IMG/VR virus record: IMGVR_UViG_3300021963_000275
Coordinates: 1-39,790 of that record
From: a virus
Direction: 5' to 3' (one strand)
Length of the DNA stretch: 39,790 bases
Each line of letters begins with the position of its first letter. Positions within the stretch are counted from its first letter, which is position 1. A model generated the notes under the pieces. That model saw nothing but the letters and a program-made list of their open reading frames with translations. It did no database searches and had not been told where the DNA came from. Shown here piece by piece: positions 27,076 to 34,012 of the stretch. Made by a program: the position numbers and the translations under genes.

Positions 27076-27242
27076 TATAGGTCGCCAACTTTCTCTCCGT
27101 TGTTAAGTTCTAATATTTGTGCAATGAATTTGTTGCGGTCATCTGAAGACTCCCAATCAACTAATCCAAATGGGAATGCTACTTCAGAATTCTCTACACC
27201 AAAAACATTAACGAATGCCGCTACGTTTTCCTGTAAATTCAT
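27075..27242 (-). CDS. 55-residue acidic hypothetical protein
   Basis: This short gene encodes 55 residues starting MNLQENVAAFVNVFGVENSE and ending LELNNGEKVGDL. It is acidic with alternating hydrophobic helices. The stop is a TAATG overlap with the 1880-residue gene, and the start lies within an ATGA overlap with the upstream gene. That perfect stitching on both sides is the main reason I call it real. Function unknown, perhaps a small factor for the giant protein. Confidence 0.6.
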   Translation of the reverse strand: MNLQENVAAFVNVFGVENSEVAFPFGLVDWESSDDRNKFIAQILELNNGEKVGDL

Positions 27243-27709
27243 ACTTGTTCTGCCGTAACCTTTACGTATTTTACTAATGCTTTGAATGGTTCTGGTGCAT
27301 CTTCTTGAGATGCCATAAGTTCTAGTGCTGGCATGTATTTCATAATCATGTCATAGTTGCCAACCATTTGACGTTCAGGAGTTCTTCCTGGACCTACAGG
27401 TAAACCAGCAGTAACTGGTTCGTTAGGTCGTTGACTTGGGTCAAACAAGCCAGTAACTGGTCCAGCAGTAGGGGCTACAGATGGAACGGCAGGGGTTGTA
27501 ACTGAAACTGGGTTACCAGCCATAGGTGCACCTGCCTGTGCTTCTTGCAGTGCCTTACGTTCGCCGTACTTGCCACCACCGGACATCTCACGCATGCCTT
27601 GAACTGCTGACTTGCTAGATGGTCCACCATCTGTACGACGTGATAATTTACCAGGTCCTGAAACTGGCGCAGGATTGGCTGGTCTACGGTACCCACCTTG
27701 TTTAGCCAT
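27239..27709 (-). CDS. Pro/Gly-rich virion-associated hypothetical protein
   Basis: This encodes 156 residues. The N-terminus (MAKQGGYRRPANPAPVSGPG, then KLSRRTDGG) is a disordered Pro/Gly/Arg segment that I have seen in many actinophage proteins encoded near portal genes. The middle is Pro/Val/Thr-rich, and the last ~45 residues are helical (YDMIMKYMPALELMASQEDA). Probably a head-associated accessory protein. Overlaps the Ntn-hydrolase-like gene by 8 bases. No catalytic motif. Confidence 0.55.
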   Translation of the reverse strand: MAKQGGYRRPANPAPVSGPGKLSRRTDGGPSSKSAVQGMREMSGGGKYGERKALQEAQAGAPMAGNPVSVTTPAVPSVAPTAGPVTGLFDPSQRPNEPVTAGLPVGPGRTPERQMVGNYDMIMKYMPALELMASQEDAPEPFKALVKYVKVTAEQV

Positions 27710-28223
27710 TTTGCTTTCCTCGTTTCACAATCTGTATTTTACCACCACTATTAACATCAAACTTAATAGCAGTACGCATTGCTTGTCTTATTGTGGCACC
27801 AGCATGGTATGCACCTAGTGCAAGTTCTCCACCAGTACCCATTGCATAAATTCCTGTATCGGTACGTAGTACCGAGTAATCTTCAGCAATGTAGTAAATC
27901 TTATTATCTAAACCAACGAGGAATGAGAATCCATCATCTTTTTCTAGAGTAGTCCCAGTAGAGTCATGTGCTCTCTTTATCTCTGGGATAACCTTGCTAA
28001 CCATGAAACGGTATCCGTCAGTTCCATCGTATCTAGGTAGTTTCCATCCGTATTGGACAACATCACAAAGTCTCGCATTTCCTGCACCAGCAATTACATA
28101 ATCACCATCTTCGGTAATCTTTCTTACATCACTGTGCATGTAGGGGCGTTCATTTGCAGTGATTTGACTATCTGCTGCAAATACGAAACCGTTATCGTAT
28201 TGTACGGCAAGAATTGTTGTCAT
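27702..28223 (-). CDS. Ntn-hydrolase (proteasome/HslV-like) protein, candidate prohead protease
   Basis: This encodes 173 residues. After the initiator Met the chain starts TTILAVQYDNGFVFAADSQI. The Thr at position 2, Asp18 in AADSQ and Lys35 in RKI fit the Thr1/Asp17/Lys33 catalytic set of proteasome beta subunits and HslV if Met is removed. AGAGNARL (45-52) fits the oxyanion-loop region. Such enzymes hydrolyse peptide bonds using the N-terminal Thr. The gene lies directly after the portal gene, the usual place for a prohead maturation protease, and no other protease gene is visible. The fold assignment is good; activity and substrate are inference. Confidence 0.7.
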   Translation of the reverse strand: MTTILAVQYDNGFVFAADSQITANERPYMHSDVRKITEDGDYVIAGAGNARLCDVVQYGWKLPRYDGTDGYRFMVSKVIPEIKRAHDSTGTTLEKDDGFSFLVGLDNKIYYIAEDYSVLRTDTGIYAMGTGGELALGAYHAGATIRQAMRTAIKFDVNSGGKIQIVKRGKQNG

Positions 28224-28225
28224 GG

Positions 28226-30007
28226 TTATCCACCAAGTTGTGACAAGATTCCAGCCAAGTCCATAGGCGGTTGCCCCCCAGCAGGACCTGCAGGCGGAAC
28301 TTGTTCCTCGGTCGGAGGCATAGGTTCTTCTGCTGGGGCAGCACCCTGACCCATAGACTGAGCAACCAATTGTTCTGGTGTCATCTCTGCTGGTTCTTGT
28401 GGTTCTTCGGGCTTTGTTTCTGGTTCTGGTTTTTCAAATACCTTAACAACTGCCTCTTCGATTGCATTACCTTTACGGCGTAGTTCAATGACTTTTGCAA
28501 TCTGTTCCACAATACCAGATGGGTCTTGTCCTTGCATAGCCATCTGTGGGATTGCTTGTGCTAAAGACGCTAGCGATGCTGATAATGAATCACGCATTCG
28601 CTCTATATCAATGCGCTCTTGTTCACCTGAAACATTCATGCTCCATGGTAACTCTCGCATGATAAAATCACGGGATACTAGGTTGGCCTGCAAAGCCTGT
28701 AGTGAGAAGATAAGTGCACGTGATGGGTCAAGTCCAGCCATAAGGCCATAACGAACCTGAATTGTGTAGTCACCAGCAATGTCTTTTGCTGAGTCATACT
28801 TGAATTCATACGGTGCACCATTGAAAGTTCCGCGTTGCTTCTTTTCGCCTGGAAATAACTTCTCATCCATCTCAAAGCAAAGAGCAATAACTTCTTCAAG
28901 TGCTTCACCGATAATCATTTGCATAGCCTTGATTTGGGAATCAAAGCCACCCATAAGGGCCTGAACACCAGAGCCAGTAATAACACTAGCATCCATGTTT
29001 CCTGTGCGACCTTCAGGGTAACGTGAACCCATACGCATTTCTGTTTCTAGAATCTGCTGTTCGGTAAATGCACCGGTAGGTAGTTCTAGTCCTACACGGC
29101 GTACGCCTGCTGGGTTGTTAGTACGCAAGACTGCATCAGGACCAAATGCAAATTCTTGTAAATCTTGGGGAACGACAATAGGAGCCTGTACGGATTTCTC
29201 GGCTGCTTCCATTGCCAGAAGGGAAAAGCGTGCTCGTGCAATCTGCACCCATAGCACGTCATCAAACTGTCCACGTGGGTCATCAACGTCAATGCCTGGT
29301 CTACGAGGCACAACAATTGCTAACTTACCTAGTGGATTCTTTGCTTTACGCAATACCAATGAGTCGCGCTGTGGCAGGAACATGACGATTTGGTCTTTAT
29401 CCTGATAGTGCAATACATCTAGTTCGGTATTAAGGTCTTGGTTTTGGTAACCAAGTTTACCAAGGATACGTGTTTCATATTCAGGGAAATCTACAATGAG
29501 TTCCCGAATAGTCTTTAGGTATCGCTTAGTGTATGAAACACATTTTCCATAGCGGTCATACTCTGGGTAAGCACCCATAGGGTTTTCTATGCGAATGCGT
29601 GGCATACGAGCCTCAAAGTCAGGCTCTACAACAATGGGCATGAAAGCATATGTGAATATCCAGTCTGCACCAGTGTACATCTGAGTTTGTAACCCAGAAT
29701 TCTGAACGTAGTTATTAGCAATCATGCTTCGCTTATCCGAAGCCTTGCGAGCGGAATCGCTCGTGCTATTAACAGTTGAGCAGTTAAACGACGGTAGAGG
29801 GGCTAGTGTCTCTGCTAGGTCTCGCGCAACAACGTCAACGAAGTTAGCAATCATTGGCTTGGAGATTCCCTCAGGGAACATGTCCGGAGCCACAGACTCC
29901 ATGTAGCCACGGCGTACAGCGGTAATGTCGCGCATTCTCTGGTCACGGGCACTGTAGCGGTCTTGCAGCGACAGCACCTTGTCAGTGATTTGTTCGATAC
30001 TTAGCAT
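28226..30007 (-). CDS. portal protein
   Basis: This encodes 593 residues between terminase and the Ntn-hydrolase gene. The N-terminal half has the typical portal beginning (IEQITDKVLSLQDRYSARDQ, MIANFVDVVARDLAETLAPL) and a wing region with PRIRIENPMGAYPEYDRYGK. The centre has long helices and the C-terminal ~90 residues are Pro/Glu-rich and probably disordered (PEPETKPEEPQEPAEMTPEQ). Portals form the dodecameric DNA channel of the capsid vertex and dock terminase. Assignment rests on order and length and on the N-terminal pattern. Confidence 0.85.
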   Translation of the reverse strand: MLSIEQITDKVLSLQDRYSARDQRMRDITAVRRGYMESVAPDMFPEGISKPMIANFVDVVARDLAETLAPLPSFNCSTVNSTSDSARKASDKRSMIANNYVQNSGLQTQMYTGADWIFTYAFMPIVVEPDFEARMPRIRIENPMGAYPEYDRYGKCVSYTKRYLKTIRELIVDFPEYETRILGKLGYQNQDLNTELDVLHYQDKDQIVMFLPQRDSLVLRKAKNPLGKLAIVVPRRPGIDVDDPRGQFDDVLWVQIARARFSLLAMEAAEKSVQAPIVVPQDLQEFAFGPDAVLRTNNPAGVRRVGLELPTGAFTEQQILETEMRMGSRYPEGRTGNMDASVITGSGVQALMGGFDSQIKAMQMIIGEALEEVIALCFEMDEKLFPGEKKQRGTFNGAPYEFKYDSAKDIAGDYTIQVRYGLMAGLDPSRALIFSLQALQANLVSRDFIMRELPWSMNVSGEQERIDIERMRDSLSASLASLAQAIPQMAMQGQDPSGIVEQIAKVIELRRKGNAIEEAVVKVFEKPEPETKPEEPQEPAEMTPEQLVAQSMGQGAAPAEEPMPPTEEQVPPAGPAGGQPPMDLAGILSQLGG

Positions 30008-30014
30008 TATAGCC

Positions 30015-31901
30015 CTAAATGTAGATTATAGATTGTTCTGCAGCAAGTTCGTCTAAGTCAAAGACAATGCGTTGCTCTTCATTTCGACGTGTAGCGTACC
30101 TGTTGTAGGTATGGTAGATACGGCTTCCTGATTGCTGAACAAGTTCTTTTGCTCGCAACTCACAAAACCATAAAGCCATAACGCAGTCGGTCTTATTCTT
30201 GGTATCTGGCTTCCAGGTAATTAACTGGTTAACCAGAGCCTTGATGTGTTCATTAGTATTATCTGGTAATTCTATAAGATTATCGCCTTGGTGCTTTCCT
30301 TCTCGCACCGAGCCAAATAATCCAGACATACCAGCAACGCCAAAGTTTGTGTCCCACTTGTTCTTACCAGTAAATTGCTCACTGAATCGGACACCCCGAT
30401 TGGCAAGCCACATGCGGAGGTCTTCATCCAGCGCGAAGGCTTTTTGGAACGCATTAATTTCAATGCGGATTTCCATCGGGTTATACTTGGTAACCCATTC
30501 TTCAATGAGGTTACGAATCTTTGACGGTGTAGGTTCTGACATGTTAAACACATCTAGAACCATACGTTGCCCTGTTTGCCGTTCTACGGCATAGGCAACC
30601 ATAGCAGAGTTACCTACCATGGCAGGGTCAAATCCTAGGATAGTTACCCATTGTCCATCTCGTGGATGTCCTGGAGTACCTGGCTTGATAGTACCAGGCT
30701 TGCGCATGCGGTTGACACACGCGTTAACAGAGATGAGCGGGAAAATTGCGTCTTCTTCCACATCCTGTTGCTGGTATACAAGAGCCCAAGTAGAAGGGTT
30801 AACTTCACTGCGGCGGTGGAATAGTCTCTTGCCGTCCCACTTCGGGAAGTATCCATCTTCATCCTGTACTAAAAGTTCTGCATCGTATTGGGGGTCTGCC
30901 CCATCCCAGACACGGTCTGAGCGTGGCCAGAGGGTTACCCAGTCTTCTGGCTTATCAGCGTATTCAAGAACCGCTGGCATAGCCAGGTAGGTGAATGGGG
31001 ACTTATCGCCAGACCAGTTATCTGGGTTACGTATCTCTTTGTATAGGTCAATAGAGGATACACGGGTACCAGCAATAACTAGGGTACCGGTAGCACCCAC
31101 ACGGGTGATAACCATCTTCTGTAGCCAGTTAAGTTGCTTTTCCCATTCATGGGCATTCGTTGTGGTGATAACGTCATCAAGGATGATGAGGTCGGCACGA
31201 GTACCGTAAATCTGCTGACCCATACCAATAGCCTGTACGGTAGGGTCTTTCTCGCCAGAGTCGCGCTCTAGGTAGATTCGGTCCTGAGTCCACTGGTCTG
31301 CGGTGGCTTGGTAGCCGCCAGCAGGCCCATAGACGGATTGTAACTTAGCCCAGGCTGGTTCAGTCAGGCGTTGCTTAATAGAGAACAAGAACTCCTTGGC
31401 GCGAGCCTGAGTCTGGGACACTACCACAATACGGATATTTGGGTCCATTGCTATTCGGTAGGCAGCATAGCCTACTGTTAGAACTGTGGACTTAGCGTGT
31501 TCTGGGGGTACGTTAATAAGCAAGCGGCGACGGTTGCCAGGCTCAAAGGTCATAGACTCATGAATCCAAGAAGGCTCATTACCCTCTAGAACGTCAATCC
31601 AAGACTGGTGGTGAGGAAATACCTCAGAGTTCAGGAACTCCTTGGAGAACGTGGCGTAGTCGATATTCTTGCCAGAGGCTAGGGTCTCGCCAAATAGTTT
31701 ATTGGATTCGGTCCGCGCGGCTTCTAGGCGCGAGGCAAATTGTCCGTCTCGGAGCCATGTCTTTAGGGCTGGCAGTTTACGGCCAGTTAGACCGAGGGCA
31801 GTATGTTCATCAATTCCAGAGGCTACGGACGCTAGGAACGCAGCCTGGTCCTGTTCGCGTCTTACCGTGAAGTGATGGTTTTCGCCACTCTTCGCAGACA
31901 T
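30015..31901 (-). CDS. terL: terminase large subunit
   Basis: This encodes 628 residues. The first ~65 residues include an HTH-like segment (GIDEHTALGLTGRKLPALKT), perhaps replacing a separate small subunit. The ATPase has a Walker A variant VPPEHAKST (131-139), Walker B LIILDDV (238-244) and the coupling motif VIAGTR (275-280). The nuclease half begins ILGFDPAMVG and carries further acidic residues (EIRIEINAF). It packages DNA into procapsids and cuts concatemers. ACGAGGT precedes the ATG at 31901. It is the first gene of the minus-strand late operon. No separate small terminase was recognised nearby. Confidence 0.9.
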   Translation of the reverse strand: MSAKSGENHHFTVRREQDQAAFLASVASGIDEHTALGLTGRKLPALKTWLRDGQFASRLEAARTESNKLFGETLASGKNIDYATFSKEFLNSEVFPHHQSWIDVLEGNEPSWIHESMTFEPGNRRRLLINVPPEHAKSTVLTVGYAAYRIAMDPNIRIVVVSQTQARAKEFLFSIKQRLTEPAWAKLQSVYGPAGGYQATADQWTQDRIYLERDSGEKDPTVQAIGMGQQIYGTRADLIILDDVITTTNAHEWEKQLNWLQKMVITRVGATGTLVIAGTRVSSIDLYKEIRNPDNWSGDKSPFTYLAMPAVLEYADKPEDWVTLWPRSDRVWDGADPQYDAELLVQDEDGYFPKWDGKRLFHRRSEVNPSTWALVYQQQDVEEDAIFPLISVNACVNRMRKPGTIKPGTPGHPRDGQWVTILGFDPAMVGNSAMVAYAVERQTGQRMVLDVFNMSEPTPSKIRNLIEEWVTKYNPMEIRIEINAFQKAFALDEDLRMWLANRGVRFSEQFTGKNKWDTNFGVAGMSGLFGSVREGKHQGDNLIELPDNTNEHIKALVNQLITWKPDTKNKTDCVMALWFCELRAKELVQQSGSRIYHTYNRYATRRNEEQRIVFDLDELAAEQSIIYI

Positions 31902-31943
31902 AATAAACCTCGTAAAAACTAGACAATAAAAAACACATATAAA

Positions 31944-31962
31944 GCATCGCGCCAGGCGATGC
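31944..31962 (-). promoter_or_regulatory. leader hairpin upstream of the terminase gene
   Basis: GCATCGC pairs with GCGATGC around a five-base loop. Read on the minus strand it is followed by T-rich sequence (TTTATATGTGTTTTTTATTG), so it could attenuate late transcription before terL. A second hairpin lies at 31978-31996. Confidence 0.45.
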
Positions 31963-31977
31963 GTTTAGTTACATTCT

Positions 31978-31996
31978 GTGTCCCGTCAGGGGACAC
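31978..31996. promoter_or_regulatory. hairpin GTGTCCC/GGGACAC with GTCAG loop
   Basis: A perfect 7-bp stem with a five-base GTCAG loop, 15 bases from the hairpin at 31944-31962, whose loop reads GCCAG on the same strand. The similar size and loop suggest that the two belong to one element in the late leader. Confidence 0.45.
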
Positions 31997-32370
31997 TAAT
32001 AATATAAAACCATACACTTATACTAACCCCATTATGGTATACCCCGTAACGGTACGTTACCAAATATTTATCATGTGACTTACATCACATGTAAGAAAAC
32101 CCTTATAGTACAACACATCCCACCCAAAAACAGCACAGAAAATTATGAGTGAGTCATGGTGGGGTGTGTGGGGCTAGGCTTTAAGACTGGGGGTCAAGTT
32201 AGTTGTTGGGAATTATTCCCGATAAGGATTGGTCACCTTTAGGTGACAGATACCCCACCCAATAGATACCCCTAGGGGTACTTTTATTAAGTGCCATTTA
32301 TTCTTAATGGTGACTGTCTGCATGGTGTCTGCTCATGGTGAATCGGTGGCAGTTGGTGGCAGTTGGATTT

Positions 32371-32386
32371 GGTTTCACGTGAAACA
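32371..32386. promoter_or_regulatory. parS: parS-like ParB binding site
   Basis: GGTTTCACGTGAAACA matches 15 of 16 bases of the bacterial parS consensus TGTTTCACGTGAAACA and has the perfect 14-bp palindrome GTTTCACGTGAAAC at 32372-32385. ParB binds such sites during chromosome or plasmid partition. There is no parA or parB gene in the window, so host ParB is the expected ligand. The match is seen directly; function is inference. Confidence 0.7.
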
Positions 32387-32396
32387 TTCCCAATTC

Positions 32397-32412
32397 CTAA
32401 CAGTACTGTTAG
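32397..32412. promoter_or_regulatory. operator-like palindrome, copy 1 (CTAACAGTACTGTTAG)
   Basis: Perfect 16-bp palindrome, the first of seven copies between 32397 and 36233. It lies 10 bases after the parS-like site and upstream of a candidate promoter (32443-32470) for the HTH gene. Probably an operator; the binding protein is unknown. Confidence 0.65.
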
Positions 32413-32442
32413 CCCTTTAGGCATAAGGGATTTGCGCTCGAT

Positions 32443-32470
32443 TTGCGTATCCGCCACATTCGTGTATTCT
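32443..32470 (+). promoter_or_regulatory. candidate promoter for the HTH gene operon
   Basis: TTGCGT (32443-32448), a 16-base spacer and TATTCT (32465-32470) resemble -35 and -10 boxes. It lies about 120 bases before the HTH gene at 32593 and just downstream of palindrome copy 1. Weak evidence; the -35 resembles that of the candidate at 33326-33354. Confidence 0.3.
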
Positions 32471-32547
32471 GGTTGATGACGGTGACAGCGTTTGTAACTT
32501 GATAACTCAATAGCGCGAAATGGTTTCCCTTAGTTGGCTAACCTTTC

Positions 32548-32564
32548 CTAACCAGATTGGTTAG
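32548..32564. promoter_or_regulatory. inverted repeat CTAACC/GGTTAG before the HTH gene
   Basis: CTAACC and GGTTAG flank a five-base spacer, and another CTAACC lies at 32538-32543. The half-site CTAAC/GTTAG is shared with the seven palindromes, so this may be a weaker autoregulatory site for the same DNA-binding protein. It ends 17 bases before the GAGGAG ribosome binding site of the HTH gene. Confidence 0.4.
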
Positions 32565-32592
32565 TGAAAGTTAGTCATCTGAGGAGATGAAC

Positions 32593-33174
32593 ATGAACAA
32601 GAAACAACAAGCACTAGCAACAGCAGTGCAGGCAGTAAAGAACGCAGACAGCGCCGTTAGAACTTTCAACGGCTTGAGCAACGAAATCGTTAAGGCTCAA
32701 GAACTCGCAGTATCAGCAGTTGAAATTGCTTGTGCTGAGTCGTACGGCGCAAGCCTTGCAGGTGTTTCAGGTGCAGACATTGCTAGAGAATCTGGCGTAT
32801 CTGAAATGACCGTTTCTCGTTACATTGCAGGCGGAAAGATTGCCCACCAGACAGACAACAAGGTGACAGGCTCAAAGGCAGTAAGCGACATGGGTAACGG
32901 CTACATCGGCGTAACCGAGGTCAAGAACTGCGAGAACGTGAGCCAGTACAACAAGGCAGTTAAGGCAGGCAAGGACAAGAACAAGAACGGCGCAGGCAAG
33001 GCGGAAAGTCGTTCACCGATTGAGGTAGCAACTGCACACCTTGAGCAGGTAACTAAGGCGATTAAGGCAGGAAAGATTGAACTGCAAGAAATCGTTAACA
33101 TCTGGGCAGAAATGGTTGCAAGCCTTGAGGTTGAAACCGTAGATGCTGAAGAAATGGAAGATGCAGAAATCTAG
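32593..33174 (+). CDS. HTH DNA-binding protein, first gene of the accessory operon
   Basis: The start is the ATG at 32593 (MNKKQQALATAVQAVKNADS); an ATG at 32587 directly abuts GAGGAG and is too close to it. The 193-residue protein has an N-terminal helical part and then a clear helix-turn-helix at about 58-80 (GADIARESGVSEMTVSRYIA). A Lys/Gly/Asn-rich linker and a C-terminal helical acidic segment follow. It is a probable transcriptional regulator. It lies beside the inverted repeats with CTAAC half-sites and is followed by a strong terminator, so it is a single-gene unit. Candidate ligand: the 16-bp palindromes downstream. Its codons look more GC-rich than the neighbours. Confidence 0.7.
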   Translation: MNKKQQALATAVQAVKNADSAVRTFNGLSNEIVKAQELAVSAVEIACAESYGASLAGVSGADIARESGVSEMTVSRYIAGGKIAHQTDNKVTGSKAVSDMGNGYIGVTEVKNCENVSQYNKAVKAGKDKNKNGAGKAESRSPIEVATAHLEQVTKAIKAGKIELQEIVNIWAEMVASLEVETVDAEEMEDAEI

Positions 33175-33186
33175 GGAAACCAAAAG

Positions 33187-33220
33187 AAGATACCCCCGAG
33201 AAATCGGGGGTATTTTTTTT
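33187..33220 (+). terminator. strong intrinsic terminator after the HTH gene
   Basis: ATACCCCCGA pairs perfectly with TCGGGGGTAT around a GAAA tetraloop (33190-33213), followed by a run of eight T (33213-33220). It lies 13 bases after the HTH stop codon and separates this gene from the operon starting at 33416. Confidence 0.9.
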
Positions 33221-33238
33221 GTCTAAATTAAATTGGTT

Positions 33239-33254
33239 CTAACAGTACTGTTAG
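33239..33254. promoter_or_regulatory. operator-like palindrome, copy 2
   Basis: Perfect CTAACAGTACTGTTAG, 19 bases after the terminator T-run and about 70 bases before a candidate promoter (33326-33354). Confidence 0.65.
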
Positions 33255-33257
33255 GGC

Positions 33258-33321
33258 TTTACTGTTGTACTGCTGGACTGCTGGCTTACTGTTGTGTTGC
33301 TGTTTTGCTGTTGTGTTGCTA
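33258..33321 (+). repeat. CTG/TTG-rich degenerate tandem repeat
   Basis: Variants of TTACTGTTGTRYTGCTG occur several times in succession with CTGCTG and TTGCTG units. No reading frame with a ribosome binding site was seen. It lies between palindrome copy 2 and a candidate promoter; it could be a protein-binding array or simple repeat expansion. Confidence 0.5.
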
Positions 33322-33325
33322 CAAG

Positions 33326-33354
33326 TTGCGAACGGATTGGATACCTGCTAAACT
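33326..33354 (+). promoter_or_regulatory. candidate promoter for the accessory operon
   Basis: TTGCGA (33326-33331), a 17-base spacer and TAAACT (33349-33354) form a plausible -35/-10 pair. A start site near 33361 would place palindrome copy 3 (33388-33403) in the 5' untranslated region of the gene at 33416. An inverted repeat CTGAAC/GTTCAG (33353-33367) overlaps the -10 end. Confidence 0.35.
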
Positions 33355-33387
33355 GAACGTAGTTCAGGAGATGCTTGAACTGTGTCA

Positions 33388-33403
33388 CTAACAGTACTGT
33401 TAG
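33388..33403. promoter_or_regulatory. operator-like palindrome, copy 3, abutting a ribosome binding site
   Basis: Perfect CTAACAGTACTGTTAG. Its last bases run into TAGGAG (33401-33406), the ribosome binding site of the gene starting at 33416. Folding of the palindrome in RNA would tie up part of that site, so control of translation is possible as well as of transcription. Confidence 0.65.
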
Positions 33404-33415
33404 GAGTTGGGTGAC

Positions 33416-33625
33416 ATGAGTAAGGGTAAAGGTATGCGTGGGTATGACGGGTCAACCGTTCCCACTAATCGGGTACTGCGTAGTGCCTCTTATGTACAGG
33501 TGAGGACTGTTGCTAAGGTACAGTTGCGAACCAATAGTAAGTCGAGTAAGATACGAGTATCGTACAACGCTGAGGCTATCGCCAAAGCATTAGCCGTACT
33601 GGGTAACAGTACTGTTAGGAGTTAA
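33416..33625 (+). CDS. small basic hypothetical protein
   Basis: The ATG at 33416 has TAGGAG nine bases upstream; a TTG at 33407 in the same frame is too close to it. The 69-residue protein is basic (MSKGKGMRGYDGSTVPTNRV, VRTVAKVQLRTNSKSSKIRV) with a C-terminal Ala-rich helix. It ends GNSTVRS, the residues encoded by palindrome copy 4. No family recognised; perhaps a small nucleic-acid-binding protein, by charge. Confidence 0.5.
   Translation: MSKGKGMRGYDGSTVPTNRVLRSASYVQVRTVAKVQLRTNSKSSKIRVSYNAEAIAKALAVLGNSTVRS
33603..33618. promoter_or_regulatory. operator-like palindrome, copy 4 (GTAACAGTACTGTTAG)
   Basis: Differs at the first base; the core TAACAGTACTGTTA is perfect. It overlaps the last codons of the gene ending at 33625 and again merges with TAGGAG, the ribosome binding site of the gene at 33627. 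Confidence 0.6.
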
Positions 33626-33626
33626 G

Positions 33627-33818
33627 ATGATTACTAAAGACATTGAAGTGCTGGCTTACTACGAAACTATTGACGGGTCAGGTGCAATGCTAAGTCAGAT
33701 GTTCACCTACGACTGTCATAGATGCGACTACTCTCATGCTAGAGGTAGCCGTTTACTATCGGAGATTGCTAGGCAGATTGCCGAGCATGTACTAACGCAA
33801 GAACATCAGGAGAAATGA
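33627..33818 (+). CDS. small protein with one CxxC...H zinc-finger-like motif
   Basis: This encodes 63 residues. YDCHRCDYSHARGSRLLSEI followed by a second His in AEHVLTQEH gives a C-x2-C...H...H layout like a single zinc finger. TAGGAG from palindrome copy 4 serves as ribosome binding site. The end overlaps the next gene by 4 bases. Possibly a DNA- or protein-binding adaptor; no family recognised. Confidence 0.55.
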   Translation: MITKDIEVLAYYETIDGSGAMLSQMFTYDCHRCDYSHARGSRLLSEIARQIAEHVLTQEHQEK

Positions 33819-34012
33819 TGCGTACTACATGGAAAGAAATGGTTGCCTTCCTTACGGACTGGCGCGACTACCTTAACGGACTCACACCTGCAAGCCATGC
33901 AGAGTTGGGCTGGTCGGGTACTGATAGTGATACCCCTATCTATGATGAACTACTGGCTCAAGCCAAGCACTATGGCTGGGCATACCCAGGTGAGGTGCAG
34001 GACAATGGCTAA
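33815..34012 (+). CDS. small hypothetical protein
   Basis: This encodes 65 residues (MMRTTWKEMVAFLTDWRDYL, HAELGWSGTDSDTPIYDELL). It is Trp- and Tyr-rich and acidic, probably a small globular protein. It starts at an ATGA overlap (a second ATG at 33818 is possible) with AGGAG upstream. It overlaps the next gene by 8 bases. No cysteine or membrane segment; no family recognised. Confidence 0.5.
   Translation: MMRTTWKEMVAFLTDWRDYLNGLTPASHAELGWSGTDSDTPIYDELLAQAKHYGWAYPGEVQDNG

Larger units (their letters stand above)
31902..32592. other. 691-base divergent intergenic hub rich in inverted repeats
   Basis: No convincing gene is present: the few short ATG frames lack ribosome binding sites. The stretch separates the minus-strand late operon from the plus-strand accessory operon. 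It contains many inverted repeats: 31944-31962, 31978-31996, 32046-32060, 32072-32094 (two overlapping alternatives), 32208-32220, 32232-32247, 32267-32280, 32397-32412 and 32548-32564. It also has a parS-like site (32371-32386) and a GGTGGCAGTTG tandem (32346-32367). It probably holds both divergent promoters and may serve as replication or partition region; the latter is inference. Confidence 0.75.

Noticed and set aside
31960-32076. 38-codon ORF in the intergenic hub starting at ATG in the first hairpin
   Set aside because: No ribosome binding site and overlaps hairpins; composition is not protein-like.
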